Positions 36,943 through 47,931 of a stretch of 64,000 bases of DNA are shown piece by piece. The notes under the pieces were generated by a model. That model had not been told where the DNA came from and did no database searches. It worked only from the letters and a program-made list of their open reading frames with translations. Both the position numbers and the translations under genes were made by a program. How positions within the stretch are numbered: the stretch's first letter is position 1; each line of letters begins with the position of its first letter. The stretch lies in the NCBI RefSeq assembly GCF_026343945.1, contig NZ_JAPKNJ010000001.1, positions 2,418,001-2,482,000 on the forward strand, written 5' to 3'. Source of the stretch: Kaistia algarum. Lineage in GTDB: Bacteria; Pseudomonadota; Alphaproteobacteria; Rhizobiales; Kaistiaceae.

Positions 36943-38211
36943 ATGGCCGAGCTGGCGAATTTCCAACAAGGGCGGATGGCCTGCTTCGTCCGGCAGCTTG
37001 GGTGCGGCCTTGCCGCCTGTCTCCTGACGCTCATCCTCGTGACAAGTGGCGCGGGACTGGCGATGGCTGATGCGGCGGGGCAACGTTTTGTCGATGCCTT
37101 TTGGCCGACGGCGAAGAAGGCCGGCATCTCGCGCAGCGTCTATGACCGGGCGCTCGCCAACTTCACGCCGGATCCCGATGTCCTGGAGAAGGCCAGCCGT
37201 CAGGCTGAATTCGTAAAGCCGATCTTCGAATATCTGGACGGCGCCGTATCGGCCAAGCGCCTGGAGAACGGCAAGCAGGCTCTCGCGCAATATGGCCGGC
37301 AGCTGGCGCGCATCGAGGCGGCTTACGGCGTCGATCGCTATGTTATCGTGGCGATCTGGGGCATGGAATCGTCTTACGGGCAGGTGCTTCAGAACGAAAA
37401 GATCGTCAAGAATGCGATCCGCTCGCTGGCGACGCTGGCCTATATGGGCGGCTCGCGCGCCAAATATGGCCGCCAGCAATTGGTCGCGGCGCTGAAGATC
37501 CTGCAACGTGGCGACATCAGCGCGCGCGGAATGACAGGGTCCTGGGCTGGCGCAATGGGGCATACCCAATTCATACCAACCACTTACCAAGCCTATGCCG
37601 TCGATTTCGATGGCGATGGCCGGCGCGATATATGGAATTCAGAAGTTGACGCTCTGGCCTCGACGGCCAATTATCTCGCCAAGATGGGCTGGCGCAGCGG
37701 CGAGACCTGGGGTTACGAGGTCGAGATTCCAGCGGGCTTCGACTGGCGCCTCGCCGACGGGTCGAAATCGGCACCGCTCAGCCAATGGCACAAGATCGGC
37801 ATCGCCCGTGTCGCCGGCCGGCCTTTCCCGCCGTCGGACGTCGTGGCGAGGCTCTATGCTCCGGCGGGTGCCGGCGGGCCCGCCTTCCTGCTGCTGCCGA
37901 ATTTCCGGGTGATCAAGCGCTACAACAATGCCGACGCCTATGCGCTGGGTGTGGGGCATCTTTCGGATCGGCTGCGAGGCGGAGGGGCCTTTGTCTCTGG
38001 CTGGGCGCGCGACGCGCGGCCGCTTTCGACGGCGGAGCGCGCCGAGGTGCAGCAGCTTCTGGCACGCAGAGGCCTCTACCAGGGCACCGTCGACGGCAAG
38101 ATCGGCGAGGGAACGAAGAAGGCGATCCGGGCCTATCAGCACCAGGCGCAAATCGTCGCCGATGGCTATGCGTCGAGCGAACTGTTGCAGCGGCTCCGCT
38201 CGGGCGGGTAA
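36943..38211 (+). CDS. MltB-family lytic transglycosylase with a C-terminal peptidoglycan-binding domain
   Basis: 422 residues. Signal peptide to about AGLAMA. The SLT_2 domain has catalytic Glu in YVIVAIWGMESSYGQ, followed by GAMGHTQFIPTTY and DFDGDGRRDIW. The C-terminal 60 residues (LQQ LLARRGLYQGTVDGKIGEGTKKAIRAYQ) form a PG_binding_1 domain. A strong GGGAGGAG ribosome-binding site 6 bases before the ATG fixes the start. It cleaves cell-wall glycan with 1,6-anhydro product. Confidence 0.93.
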   Translation: MAELANFQQGRMACFVRQLGCGLAACLLTLILVTSGAGLAMADAAGQRFVDAFWPTAKKAGISRSVYDRALANFTPDPDVLEKASRQAEFVKPIFEYLDGAVSAKRLENGKQALAQYGRQLARIEAAYGVDRYVIVAIWGMESSYGQVLQNEKIVKNAIRSLATLAYMGGSRAKYGRQQLVAALKILQRGDISARGMTGSWAGAMGHTQFIPTTYQAYAVDFDGDGRRDIWNSEVDALASTANYLAKMGWRSGETWGYEVEIPAGFDWRLADGSKSAPLSQWHKIGIARVAGRPFPPSDVVARLYAPAGAGGPAFLLLPNFRVIKRYNNADAYALGVGHLSDRLRGGGAFVSGWARDARPLSTAERAEVQQLLARRGLYQGTVDGKIGEGTKKAIRAYQHQAQIVADGYASSELLQRLRSGG

Positions 38212-38255
38212 TATGCCGCCCGGCAAAGGGGCGGAACTCGCCGGGTGACAGAGTG

Positions 38256-39524
38256 ATGCGGTTCGCGCGATCCGGAATGTGGCTGGCGGTCTCCATGGCC
38301 GCCGCCCTGCTTGTGGCGGACAGCGCGCCGGCCATGGCCCAGTTTCGCGGGCCGACCAACTTTCTCGACCGCCTGTTCGGGCGCGATCGCGAGGTAGCCC
38401 CGCCCGCCGACATTCCTTCCGCGCCGCAGCGCGGCACCAACCGGCCGCAGGCGGGCCAACCCGCGTCCCCGACGCGCAAGAAGCAACCGGCGCAGCCGAG
38501 CGAGCCGCCCTATGCGGTGCTCGACGTGCAGCCGAAGAACCCGGATGCCAAGAAGGTCCTCGTCGTCGGCGACTTCATGGCCAGCGGCCTCGCCTGGGGG
38601 CTCGACCAGGCCTTCGCGGAGGAGCCGAGGCTCGCGATCGTCGACCGGAGCGAGGGCGCGTCCGGCTTCGTGCGCGATGATCGCTATGACTGGTCGGCGA
38701 CCCTGCCGGAGCTGCTTTCCGCCGAAAAGCCGGACATGATCGTCGTCATGATCGGCAGTAATGATCGGCAATCCATCCGCACGGCCGACGGCAAGTTTGC
38801 CCCGCGTTCGGAGGAATGGCAGAAATTGTACCAGCAGCGCGTCGAGCGCTTCCTGCTGGCGCTCCAGACCTATGGCAAGCCGGTTTATTGGGTGGGCGAG
38901 CCGCCGATCCAGTCGGCGGACAGCTCGGCCGACATGGCCTTCTTCAATACGATCTTCAAGGGAAGGGCGGAGGCCGTCGGCGCCAATTTCGTCGACATTT
39001 GGGACGGCTTTGCCAACGAGGATGGACAGTTCGTTTCGCGCGGACCGGATGTCGATGGCCAGACCCGGCAGCTTCGTTCCGGCGACGGCATCAATTTCAC
39101 CAAGTCGGGCCGGCGCAAGCTCGCTTTCTATGTCGAGCGCGAGATCCGCCAGGATGGTGGCTTCGGCCCGGCGGCGAGCGCCAAGGCGCTGCTCAACCCG
39201 AATGAGACGACCGAGATCGGCCCGGATGGCAAGGCACGGGTCGTCGGCCCGATCGTTTCGCTGACCGATCCGGCACCGGGTGCCGCCGATGTTGCGCTGG
39301 CTGGTGCGCCGCCGGCCGCGGGAGAGGTGGCGGCCGCGCCTGCTACCGAAAGCTTCACCTACAAGCTCACCGTCAATGGCGAGGCGCCGCCTGCCCCGCC
39401 CGGTCGCGCCGATGATTTCGCCTGGAAGCCGCCGCATGGCGACGAGGCTGCCGAAGGCAGCCGCAAGAGCGTGATCGACGGGATCGTCATCTTGCCGGCA
39501 GTGCAGGCTACGCCCGCGAACTAA
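38256..39524 (+). CDS. DUF459 SGNH-hydrolase-like periplasmic protein with altered catalytic residues
   Basis: 422 residues. Signal peptide to about APAMA, a Pro/Gln-rich linker, then an SGNH-like domain. Block I is VGDFMASG (105-111) where SGNH enzymes have GDS; block III GSND (167-170) is intact; block V is DGINFTKSG (277-285) where the catalytic His is expected but Asn280 is found. Serine 110 is nearby but not in the usual place. DUF459 proteins are often linked to cell-wall or polysaccharide modification. Start ATG chosen over an adjacent GTG. Confidence 0.85.
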   Translation: MRFARSGMWLAVSMAAALLVADSAPAMAQFRGPTNFLDRLFGRDREVAPPADIPSAPQRGTNRPQAGQPASPTRKKQPAQPSEPPYAVLDVQPKNPDAKKVLVVGDFMASGLAWGLDQAFAEEPRLAIVDRSEGASGFVRDDRYDWSATLPELLSAEKPDMIVVMIGSNDRQSIRTADGKFAPRSEEWQKLYQQRVERFLLALQTYGKPVYWVGEPPIQSADSSADMAFFNTIFKGRAEAVGANFVDIWDGFANEDGQFVSRGPDVDGQTRQLRSGDGINFTKSGRRKLAFYVEREIRQDGGFGPAASAKALLNPNETTEIGPDGKARVVGPIVSLTDPAPGAADVALAGAPPAAGEVAAAPATESFTYKLTVNGEAPPAPPGRADDFAWKPPHGDEAAEGSRKSVIDGIVILPAVQATPAN

Positions 39525-39534
39525 GGCGAGCGAG

Positions 39535-39561
39535 CCTGAGCCCAATCGCGTCGGGCTCAGG
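39535..39561. terminator. Terminator-like stem between convergent DUF459 and gltD genes
   Basis: CCTGAGCCC, 9 bases, GGGCTCAGG: nine pairs, with GTCTTT on the plus side. It lies 10 bases after the DUF459 stop and 24 bases beyond the gltD stop, so it can serve the convergent pair, though the T-run is weak. Confidence 0.6.
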
Positions 39562-39584
39562 GTCTTTCATCCGGGATGGGCCGC

Positions 39585-41009
39585 CTACCAGGGCAGGCTC
39601 GTCTCGCCCATCAGCTGCTTGTCGATCGCGTGGGCCGCCTGACGGCCTTCGCGGATCGCCCAGACGACCAGTGACTGGCCACGGCGCATGTCGCCGGCGG
39701 CGAAGACCTTGTCGACCGAGGTGGCGTAACGCTCGGTGTCCGCCTTCAGATTGCCGCGACGATCCAGCTCGGCGCCGAGTTCCGTCAGCATGCCGTCCTT
39801 GAGCGGGCCAGCGAAGCCGATGGCGAGGAAGACGAGGTCGGCGCGGATGATGAATTCCGTGCCCTCGATCGGGCGGCGCTTCTCGTCGACTCGGGCGCAT
39901 TCGACGCCGGTCGCCTTGCCGTTCTTGCCGACGACACGCAGCGTCGCGCAGGCGAATTCGCGATCGGCGCCTTCGGCCTGCGAGGAGGAGGTGCGGAACT
40001 TGGTCGGCCAATAGGGCCAGACCGTCAGCTTGTCCTCGCGCATCGGCGGCATCGGGCGGATGTCGAGCTGGGTCACGGCAAGCGCACCCTGGCGGAAGGC
40101 CGTGCCGACGCAGTCCGATGCCGTATCGCCGCCGCCGATGACAACGACGCGGCGGCCGGTGGCGATGATCGGCTCCTCGTGGCTGACATCCTCGCGGCCG
40201 ACGCGGCGGTTCTGCTGCACCAGGAACGGCATCGCGTAGTGGACGCCGTCGAGTTCGGAGCCGGGGAGCTTCGGATCGCGCGGATCCTCGGCACCGCCGG
40301 TCAGCAGCACGGCTTCATGCCCGTCGATCAGTTCGGCCATCGGCTTATTGACACCGACATGGACGCCGTAATGGAAAGTCGCGCCCTCCGCTTCGATCTG
40401 CGCGACGCGGCGGTCGATGAAGTGCTTCTCCATCTTGAAGTCGGGAATGCCATAGCGGAGCAGGCCGCCGGCCTTCGGCTCGCGCTCATAGACATGGACG
40501 TCATGCCCGGCGCGGGCGAGCTGCTGCGCGGCGGCGAGGCCGGCAGGGCCTGCGCCGACGACAGCGACCTTCCGGCCGGTCTTCACCGCGGCGATTTCCG
40601 GCTTGATCCAGCCGTTTTCCCAGCTCTTGTCGGCGATGGTCTGCTCGATCGACTTGATCGCGACCGGCACGTTCTCAAGGTTGAGCGTGCAGGCCTCCTC
40701 GCAGGGCGCGGGACAGACGCGGCCGGTGAATTCCGGGAAATTATTGGTCGAATGCAGGTTGCGCGAAGCCTCCTGCCAGTCGCCGGAATAGACGAGGTCG
40801 TTCCAGTCCGGAATCTGGTTATGGACCGGACATCCCGTGCCGCCATGGCAATAGGGGATGCCGCAATCCATGCAGCGCGCCGCCTGCTTGCCGACTTCAT
40901 CGTCGGAAAGGCGCAGCGTGAATTCCCGGAAGTGCCGAATCCGGTCGGAAGCCGGCTGGTACTTCTGGTCCTGGCGGTCGATCTCGAGGAAGCCCGTTAC
41001 CTTACCCAT
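39585..41009 (-). CDS. gltD: Glutamate synthase small subunit
   Basis: 474 residues. N-terminal Cys motifs ([16 protein letters not shown] and [11 protein letters not shown]) hold the iron-sulphur clusters; [19 protein letters not shown] binds FAD and [13 protein letters not shown] binds NADPH. It feeds electrons to GltB to convert 2-oxoglutarate plus glutamine to two glutamates. Begins 10 bases after the gltB stop. Confidence 0.95.
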   Translation of the reverse strand: MGKVTGFLEIDRQDQKYQPASDRIRHFREFTLRLSDDEVGKQAARCMDCGIPYCHGGTGCPVHNQIPDWNDLVYSGDWQEASRNLHSTNNFPEFTGRVCPAPCEEACTLNLENVPVAIKSIEQTIADKSWENGWIKPEIAAVKTGRKVAVVGAGPAGLAAAQQLARAGHDVHVYEREPKAGGLLRYGIPDFKMEKHFIDRRVAQIEAEGATFHYGVHVGVNKPMAELIDGHEAVLLTGGAEDPRDPKLPGSELDGVHYAMPFLVQQNRRVGREDVSHEEPIIATGRRVVVIGGGDTASDCVGTAFRQGALAVTQLDIRPMPPMREDKLTVWPYWPTKFRTSSSQAEGADREFACATLRVVGKNGKATGVECARVDEKRRPIEGTEFIIRADLVFLAIGFAGPLKDGMLTELGAELDRRGNLKADTERYATSVDKVFAAGDMRRGQSLVVWAIREGRQAAHAIDKQLMGETSLPW

Positions 41010-41019
41010 TTGTCATTCC

Positions 41020-44000
41020 TCACTCGGCCGCCACGCCATAGCGGGCGCGTTCCATCTCGATCAGGGCCTTGCGGTATTCGACCGGCATGACCTTCCTGAA
41101 CTTCGGCCGATACTGGGCCCAGTTCTCCAGGATCGCCCGGGCCCGCTCGGAACCCGTATAGTGCAGGTGTTGCGAGATCAGGCGATGCAGCCGCTCGTCG
41201 TCGAAACGGTTCATGTTCGACGAGATGTCGATCCGGCCCTTGTGCTCGATGTCGCCGCCATGATGGTGCAGCCGCTCAAGCAGATCGTCCTCTTCCTGCA
41301 CCGGCTGAATCTCGACCATGGAAAGATTGCAGCGCTGCGCGAAGGTTCCGTCCTCGTCGAGCACGTAGGCGATGCCGCCGGACATGCCGGCCGCGAAGTT
41401 GCGCCCGGTCTGGCCGATGACGACGACGATGCCGCCGGTCATGTATTCGCAGCCATGATCGCCGCAGCCTTCGACGACCGCGATGGCGCCGGAGTTGCGC
41501 ACCGAGAAGCGCTCGCCGGCGACGCCGCGGAAATAGGCCTCGCCCTCGGTCGCCCCGTAGAGAACGGTGTTGCCGACGATGATCGAATCTTCAGCGACGA
41601 TGCGGCTCTTCTCCGAGGGGCGCACGACGATGCGGCCGCCGGAAAGGCCCTTGCCGACATAGTCGTTGCCTTCGCCGATCAGGTCGATCGACACGCCGCG
41701 GGCGAGGAAGGCGCCGAAGCTCTGTCCCGCCGTGCCGGTGAGCGTGATCGAGATCGTATCCTCAGGCAGGCCGTCATTGCCGTAGCGCTTGGCCACCTCG
41801 CCCGACAGCATGGCGCCGGCCGTGCGGTCGGTGTTGTGAATCGTCGCCTCGATCTTGACCGGCGTGCCGGTCTCCAGCGCCGGCCGGGCCTCGGCGATCA
41901 GCTTCCGATCGAGCACGTCGTCGATCGGATGCTTCTGCCGCTGGGTCTGGCGGATTTCGTCGGGTCCGGCATCGGGCTTGAAGAACAGCTTGGTGAAGTC
42001 GACGCCATTCGCCTTCCAATGGTGGATGGCGTGCTTCTTCTCCAGCCGGTCCGACTGGCCGATCAGCTCTTCGAGCTTGCGGGCGCCCATGGCGGCCAGG
42101 ATCTGGCGCACCTCCTCGGCGACGAAGAAGAAATAGTTGATGACGTCCTCGGGCGTGCCCTTGAAGCGCTTGCGCAGCACCGGGTCCTGCGTCGCGATGC
42201 CGACCGGGCAGGTGTTCAAATGGCACTTGCGCATCATCACGCAGCCGGTGGCGATCAACGGCGCCGTCGAGAAGGCGAATTCATCCGCGCCGAGCAGCGT
42301 GCCGATGACCACGTCGCGGCCAGTACGGAAGCCGCCATCGACCTGCAGCGTGATGCGCGAGCGGAGCCCGTTCAGGACGAGCGTCTGCTGGGTCTCGGCG
42401 AGGCCGATTTCCCAGGGGCTGCCAGCGTGCTTCAGCGAGGTCAGCGGCGAAGCGCCGGTGCCGCCTTCGAAGCCCGAGACGGTGATGTGATCGGCGCGCG
42501 CCTTGGCGACGCCGGCCGCGACCGTGCCGACTCCGACTTCGGAGACGAGCTTGACCGAGACATCCGCCGCCGGGTTGACGTTCTTCAGATCGAAGATCAG
42601 TTGCGCCAGATCCTCGATCGAATAGATGTCGTGATGGGGCGGCGGCGAGATCAGGCCGACGCCCGGCGTGGAATGGCGCACCTTGGCGATGGTCGCGTCG
42701 ACCTTGTGGCCGGGCAATTGCCCGCCCTCGCCGGGCTTGGCGCCCTGCGCGACCTTGATCTGCATCACGTCGGAGTTGACGAGATATTCCGTCGTCACGC
42801 CGAAGCGGCCCGAGGCTACCTGCTTGATCGCCGAGCGCATGGAATCGCCATTGGCGAGCGGCACGAAGCGTTCCGCCTCCTCGCCGCCCTCGCCGGTGTT
42901 CGACTTGCCGCCGATCCGGTTCATGGCGATGGCGAGCGTCGTATGCGCCTCGCGAGAGATCGAGCCGAAGGACATGGCGCCGGTGACGAAGCGGTGGACG
43001 ATCGCTGAGGCCGGCTCCACCTCGTCGAGCGGCACCGGCTCAAGGCCGACATCGCCGGCGAGCTTGATGTCGAACAGGCCGCGGATCGTGAGCAGCTTCT
43101 TCGACTGCTCGTTCATCTCGCGCGCGAAATCCTCATAGCGCTCGAACGAGCCGATACGCACCGCGTGCTGCAGGTTCGCGACCGAGTCCGGTGTCCAGGC
43201 GTGGTGCTCGCCGCGCATGCGATAGTTATATTCGCCGCCAATATCGAGGGCGGTCTTGAGGATTGCGACATTGCCGAACGCCTCGGCATGACGGCGCACC
43301 GTCTCCTCGGCGATCTCCTTGAGGCCGACGCCCTCGATGGTCGTCGCGGTGCCGAAGAAGTAACGGTCGACGAATGCCGACGAGAGGCCGATCGCGTCGA
43401 AGATCTGCGCGCCGCAATAGGACTGGTAGGTCGAGATGCCCATCTTGGACATGACCTTCAGAATGCCCTTGTCGATCGACTTCACGTAGCGGTGGACGAG
43501 TTCGTCTTCGTCGACCTCCTCCGGGAAGTCCTTCTTCATGTCGGTGAGCGTCTCGAAGGCGAGATAGGGGTTGATCGCCTCCGCGCCATAGCCGGCGAGC
43601 GCGCAGAAATGATGCACTTCGCGCGCCTCGCCCGTCTCGATGACGAGCCCGACCGAGGTCCTGAGGCCCTTGCGGATCAGATGATGATGCACGCCCGCGG
43701 TGGCGAGCAGGGCGGGAATCGGGACCCGCTCCGGGCCGACCATCCGGTCCGAGAGGATGATGATATTGTAGCCGCCATGCACCGCCGCCTCGGCCCGCTC
43801 GCACAGGCGTTCGAGCGCGTCCGCCATCCCGTCGGCGCCCTTGGTGGCGGCGAAGGTGATGTCGAGCGTCTTCGACTGGAATGGGTTGTCGTCGAGATCG
43901 CCGATGGCGCGGATCTTTTCGAGATCCTGGTTCTCGAGGATCGGCTGACGAACCTCGAGGCGCTTGCGGTGACCGGCTCCCTGCAGGTCGAACAGGTTCG

Positions 44001-45783
44001 GCCGCGGCCCGATGAACGAGACGAGGCTCATGACCAGTTCCTCGCGGATCGGGTCGATCGGCGGGTTGGTGACCTGCGCGAAGTTCTGCTTGAAATAGGT
44101 GTAGAGCAGCTTCGACTTGTCGGAGAGCACCGAGATCGGCGTATCCGTGCCCATGGAGCCGACGCCTTCCTGGCCGGTGATGGCCATCGGTGCCATCAGC
44201 AGCTTCAGGTCTTCGATTGTGTAGCCGAAGGCCTGCTGGCGATCGAGCAGACTCACATCCGTGCGCGGCGCGCGCGGCGGCACGGGCGGCAGGTCCTCCA
44301 GTACGATCTGGGTGCGCGACAGCCAGCTCTGATAGGGCAGGCTGGTGGCGAGCTGGTGCTTGATCTCCTCGTCGGAGACGATGCGGCCTTGTTCGAGGTC
44401 GATCAGCAGCATGCGGCCCGGCTGCAGGCGCCACTTGGTGACGATCTTCTCTTCCGGGATCGGCAGCACGCCGGCCTCCGAAGCGAGCACGACGTCGCCA
44501 TCGTCGGTGACGAGATAGCGCGCCGGCCGCAGGCCGTTGCGGTCGAGCGTTGCGCCGATCCGGACGCCATCCGTGAAGGCGACCGCGGCCGGCCCGTCCC
44601 ATGGCTCCATGAGCGCGGCGTGATATTCGTAGAAGGCGCGCCGCTGCTCATCCATGAGCGGGTTGCCCGCCCAGGCTTCGGGGATCAGCATCATCGCGGC
44701 ATGCGGCAGCGAGTAGCCGCCCTGCACCAGGAATTCGAGCGCGTTGTCGAAGCAGGCCGTGTCCGACTGCCCCTCATAGGAGATCGGCCACAGCTTCGAG
44801 ATATCGTTGCCATAGAGCTCCGAATCGACCGAGGCCTGCCGCGCCGCCATCCAGTTGACGTTGCCGCGGACGGTGTTGATCTCGCCATTATGCGCCACCA
44901 TCCGGTAGGGATGGGCGAGGCGCCAGGACGGGAAGGTGTTGGTCGAAAAGCGCTGATGCACGAGGGCCAGCGCGCTTTCGAAGCGCGGATCCTTGAAGTC
45001 GAGATAATAGGCTTCGAGCTGGTAGGCGAGGAACATGCCCTTGTAGACGATGGTCCGCGCCGAGAGCGACACGACGTAGAAGTCATTGTCGAGCCCGGAA
45101 TAGGTCGCATAGATGCGGCTCGAGATCACCTTGCGGATGATGAAGAGCCGCCGCTCGAAATCGGCCTCGTTCTCGATCAGCTTGCCGCGGCCGATAAAGA
45201 CCTGGCGGTGGAAGGGCTCGGTCGCGGCGATGGCCGGCGCCTTGGAAAGGGTCGAGTTGTCGACGGGCACGGTGCGCCAGCCGATGAGGACCTGGCCCTC
45301 CTCGGCAACGACTTCCTCGACGATCCGCTCCATGCCGGCGCGGATTTCCGGGTCCCGCGGCAGGAACAGGAAGCCGGCGGCATAGTGACCCGGCTCCGGC
45401 AGAGCAAAGCCCAGCCGCTGGGCTTCCTCGGAGAAGAAGCGGTGCGGGATCTGCACCAGCATGCCGGCGCCGTCGCCCATCAGCGGATCGGCGCCCACGG
45501 CGCCGCGATGCGTCAGGTTGCGCACGATCTCAAGGCCGCTCTCGACGATGCGATGCGACTTCTCGTTCTTCAGATTGACGATGAAGCCGACGCCGCAGGC
45601 GTCATGTTCGTTCTTCGGATCGTAGAGGCCGACGCGGCCGGGGCTGAGGGTCATTGCCGATGTATCCTTGGCCGCAAGGTTCCTTGCCGATATGTCGTTG
45701 GCGCGCGCGGACGCGTCTTTGGCCGTGCGGCCCGCCGCCGCTCCCGCCAACCGCATCTGCGCTTCGCTCATGACCTTCGGCAT
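41020..45783 (-). CDS. gltB: Glutamate synthase large subunit
   Basis: 1587 residues from this start. The glutaminase nucleophile is Cys63 in EHDACGVGF, so the preceding residues form a propeptide that is cut off. Central FMN-domain and 3Fe-4S Cys motif [15 protein letters not shown], then the C-terminal beta-helix ([21 protein letters not shown]). Two starts are possible: the one used has AGGG 8 bases ahead and gives a 62-residue leader with repeated KD/SARN words; the ATG of MTLSPGRVG (45654) gives a 19-residue leader typical of GltB. With GltD it makes NADPH-GOGAT. Confidence 0.95.
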   Translation of the reverse strand: MPKVMSEAQMRLAGAAAGRTAKDASARANDISARNLAAKDTSAMTLSPGRVGLYDPKNEHDACGVGFIVNLKNEKSHRIVESGLEIVRNLTHRGAVGADPLMGDGAGMLVQIPHRFFSEEAQRLGFALPEPGHYAAGFLFLPRDPEIRAGMERIVEEVVAEEGQVLIGWRTVPVDNSTLSKAPAIAATEPFHRQVFIGRGKLIENEADFERRLFIIRKVISSRIYATYSGLDNDFYVVSLSARTIVYKGMFLAYQLEAYYLDFKDPRFESALALVHQRFSTNTFPSWRLAHPYRMVAHNGEINTVRGNVNWMAARQASVDSELYGNDISKLWPISYEGQSDTACFDNALEFLVQGGYSLPHAAMMLIPEAWAGNPLMDEQRRAFYEYHAALMEPWDGPAAVAFTDGVRIGATLDRNGLRPARYLVTDDGDVVLASEAGVLPIPEEKIVTKWRLQPGRMLLIDLEQGRIVSDEEIKHQLATSLPYQSWLSRTQIVLEDLPPVPPRAPRTDVSLLDRQQAFGYTIEDLKLLMAPMAITGQEGVGSMGTDTPISVLSDKSKLLYTYFKQNFAQVTNPPIDPIREELVMSLVSFIGPRPNLFDLQGAGHRKRLEVRQPILENQDLEKIRAIGDLDDNPFQSKTLDITFAATKGADGMADALERLCERAEAAVHGGYNIIILSDRMVGPERVPIPALLATAGVHHHLIRKGLRTSVGLVIETGEAREVHHFCALAGYGAEAINPYLAFETLTDMKKDFPEEVDEDELVHRYVKSIDKGILKVMSKMGISTYQSYCGAQIFDAIGLSSAFVDRYFFGTATTIEGVGLKEIAEETVRRHAEAFGNVAILKTALDIGGEYNYRMRGEHHAWTPDSVANLQHAVRIGSFERYEDFAREMNEQSKKLLTIRGLFDIKLAGDVGLEPVPLDEVEPASAIVHRFVTGAMSFGSISREAHTTLAIAMNRIGGKSNTGEGGEEAERFVPLANGDSMRSAIKQVASGRFGVTTEYLVNSDVMQIKVAQGAKPGEGGQLPGHKVDATIAKVRHSTPGVGLISPPPHHDIYSIEDLAQLIFDLKNVNPAADVSVKLVSEVGVGTVAAGVAKARADHITVSGFEGGTGASPLTSLKHAGSPWEIGLAETQQTLVLNGLRSRITLQVDGGFRTGRDVVIGTLLGADEFAFSTAPLIATGCVMMRKCHLNTCPVGIATQDPVLRKRFKGTPEDVINYFFFVAEEVRQILAAMGARKLEELIGQSDRLEKKHAIHHWKANGVDFTKLFFKPDAGPDEIRQTQRQKHPIDDVLDRKLIAEARPALETGTPVKIEATIHNTDRTAGAMLSGEVAKRYGNDGLPEDTISITLTGTAGQSFGAFLARGVSIDLIGEGNDYVGKGLSGGRIVVRPSEKSRIVAEDSIIVGNTVLYGATEGEAYFRGVAGERFSVRNSGAIAVVEGCGDHGCEYMTGGIVVVIGQTGRNFAAGMSGGIAYVLDEDGTFAQRCNLSMVEIQPVQEEDDLLERLHHHGGDIEHKGRIDISSNMNRFDDERLHRLISQHLHYTGSERARAILENWAQYRPKFRKVMPVEYRKALIEMERARYGVAAE

Positions 45784-46195
45784 AGGATTGCCCTCGCTCT
45801 ACAGAAATCCATTTCGTGGCCCTCGGCGAACTCTCGTGATTCGCCCGACGACCCGTTCCTCCCATACAAGGCCAGGTCGCGGCCTCCCCCGCGTCTCTCG
45901 CCAAGCAAGTTCCGTTCCCGCATCGGGCGAACTGCGCTATGTCCGTTCGCCAACCCTCGGGGTGCTTAAAATGGGACAGCAATACTGTCCTATCAAAAGC
46001 GCGCCAAAATGCCAGACTTCGCCCGGCGGTGCAAGCGTTCCCGCAGGCGCCGGCATTATGTTTGTTTCGGGCGACCCGTGGCAATCGTCGTTACTGCGAT
46101 AGGCGCGCCCCGCCCACGCAACAATCTTTCGTCTCACGCACCTGCGTGTCGGCGAGCCCTTGCTGATCCCGCCCCTCGCATAGCATAGGACGACT
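45784..46195. other. Divergent control region between gltB and the threonine aldolase gene
   Basis: 412 bases without a convincing gene. It carries promoters for both directions and a dyad GGACAG-N5-CTGTCC near its middle. A good ribosome-binding site for gltB lies at its left edge. Small frames crossing it have no recognisable content. Confidence 0.5.
45974..45990. promoter_or_regulatory. Dyad GGACAG-N5-CTGTCC, candidate operator
   Basis: A perfect six-base inverted repeat with a five-base centre (CAATA), next to an AT-rich TTAAAAT word. It is about 190 bases from gltB and 205 from the aldolase start, so it could serve either gene. The cognate regulator is not known. Confidence 0.4.
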
Positions 46196-47242
46196 ATGAT
46201 CTTCACCAGCGACAATTGGGCCGGCGCCTCCGACCGCGTGGTGGCGGCGCTCACCGACGCGGCTTCCGGCGATTTGCCGGCCTATGGCGGCGATTCGCTC
46301 ACCCGCGAGGCCGAAAGGCTGTTTGCCGAGGTTTTCGAGCGCGAGGTCTTCGTCTTCTTCGTCGCGACCGGCACGGCCGCGAATTCGCTGGCGCTGGCGC
46401 AGGTCGGCATGGCGGGCGGCGTGGTGTTCTGTCATCGCGGCGCACATATCTTCGTCGACGAGGGCGGCGCGCCGGAATTTCTCGCCGGCTGCCGACTGCA
46501 TCCGATCGATGGCGAGGGCGGCAAGCTGAAGCCGGATGCGCTGGCCGCGGCGATCGGCCGCTATCCGGCGACGGCCATCCATCACGGACGGCCCATGGGG
46601 GTTTCGATCAGCCAGCTGACGGAAGCGGGCACGGCCTATTCCCCGGCGGAAATCGCCGCGCTCGCGACGATCGCGCGTGAGGCGGGGGTGGCGCTGCATA
46701 TGGACGGATCGCGCTTCGCCAATGCGCTGGCCGGATCCGGAACGAGCGCGGCCGATCTCACCTGGCGAGCCGGGGTCGACATGCTCTCCTTCGGCGGCAC
46801 CAAGAATGGCTGCTTCGCCGCCGAGGGGGTCGTGTTCTTCGATGCGGCGCTGGCGGATGGCTTCGCCTTTCAACGCAAACGCGCCGGCCATCTCTTTTCC
46901 AAGAGCCGTTTCGTCTCGGCCCAGTTCGCGGCCTATCTGACGGATGGGCATTGGCTGGAACTGGCTAAGCACGCCAATGCCATGGCGGCGCGCCTTGCCG
47001 CTGGCATCGAAGGCTCAAGCCAGGCGCGGCTGGCGTTGCGTCCGGACGGCAACGAGGTTTTTGCCGTCCTTCCCCTCGATATGGACCTTCGGCTGAAGGC
47101 GGCGGGTGCTCTCTATTATGAATGGCCGGCGGAGACGCTTTCGCTGGCGCCGATAGACGGCACCGTGCTGGTCCGCCTTGCAACGAATTTCCGCACGCGC
47201 GCCGAGGACGTCGATCAGTTCCTCGCTGTGCTCAGCGAATAG
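46196..47242 (+). CDS. Low-specificity threonine aldolase / beta-eliminating lyase
   Basis: 348 residues, PLP fold type I. PLP Lys is in MLSFGGTKNGCFAAEG; ATGTAANSLAL binds the phosphate and HMDGSRFANAL carries the Asp for the ring nitrogen. Family members cleave threonine or allo-threonine to glycine and acetaldehyde. It is divergent from gltB. A bidirectional terminator follows. Confidence 0.92.
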   Translation: MIFTSDNWAGASDRVVAALTDAASGDLPAYGGDSLTREAERLFAEVFEREVFVFFVATGTAANSLALAQVGMAGGVVFCHRGAHIFVDEGGAPEFLAGCRLHPIDGEGGKLKPDALAAAIGRYPATAIHHGRPMGVSISQLTEAGTAYSPAEIAALATIAREAGVALHMDGSRFANALAGSGTSAADLTWRAGVDMLSFGGTKNGCFAAEGVVFFDAALADGFAFQRKRAGHLFSKSRFVSAQFAAYLTDGHWLELAKHANAMAARLAAGIEGSSQARLALRPDGNEVFAVLPLDMDLRLKAAGALYYEWPAETLSLAPIDGTVLVRLATNFRTRAEDVDQFLAVLSE

Positions 47243-47287
47243 GCAGTCAGGCCGAACCGCCCGGCCGACACGCCGAATGCGCAGACG

Positions 47288-47325
47288 AAATCGCCCGGCG
47301 ACGCTGCTGCGCGGCCGGGCGATTT
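47288..47325. terminator. Bidirectional terminator
   Basis: AAATCGCCCGGC, 14 bases, GCCGGGCGATTT: a 12-pair stem between the convergent threonine aldolase and rpmB genes, with A and T tracts at either end that suit both directions. Confidence 0.75.
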
Positions 47326-47346
47326 GAAAATTCGCAGTCAGACGTT

Positions 47347-47640
47347 TCAGGCGGCCGCAGCGACCAGCTTCTTGGCGATCTGGCGCTTCAAGAGCTGCGC
47401 CTTCGCCGAAAGCTCGCTGGCGTCGGCCTTGGCGAGGAAGGCGTCGAGGCCGCCGCGATGCTCGACCGAGCGCAGGCCATAGGCCGAAACGCGCAGCTTG
47501 TAGCTCTGGCCAAGCGCGTCGCTGATCAGCGTCACGTTGACGAGATTCGGCAGGTAGCGCCGACGGCTCTTGTTGTTGGCATGGCTGACGGTGTTGCCGG
47601 TCATCACCGCCTTGCCGGTCAGCTCGCAGACACGCGACAT
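47347..47640 (-). CDS. rpmB: 50S ribosomal protein L28
   Basis: 97 residues. [27 protein letters not shown] is the diagnostic L28 N-terminus. The start at MSRVC was chosen by family match; an in-frame ATG 15 codons upstream would add non-conserved residues. Not next to rpmG, as is common in alphaproteobacteria. Confidence 0.97.
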   Translation of the reverse strand: MSRVCELTGKAVMTGNTVSHANNKSRRRYLPNLVNVTLISDALGQSYKLRVSAYGLRSVEHRGGLDAFLAKADASELSAKAQLLKRQIAKKLVAAAA

Positions 47641-47931
47641 GGCAAAAGTCCTTCTGTTCCGCCGCGCTCGGTCGGCATCCGACATCGGTACGGCGGGGGC
47701 ATGGAAAAGTGGGCCTTCTCTTAGTCACCGAAGACACCGCCGTCAAGCCGAAGCGGAGCGAAGCGTCTCATCCGTGGCGGGCGGGGCTCGAAACGCCGCC
47801 GCGATCACGGTAGCAATCCGGTGCCCCATGCGCCGGGGGCCCCCGGATACGCCCTTCGGTCGCCCCGTGCTAAACTCGGCGCGTTGAAGGGTAACACTTT
47901 AGTCAGAACCCCGCGTCATTATGGTTAACAA

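Noticed and set aside
40858..45969. Very long open frames antisense to gltD/gltB (about 716 and 934 codons)
   Set aside because: Mirror frames of high-GC codon bias; no domains, no ribosome-binding sites, and the sense genes are certain.
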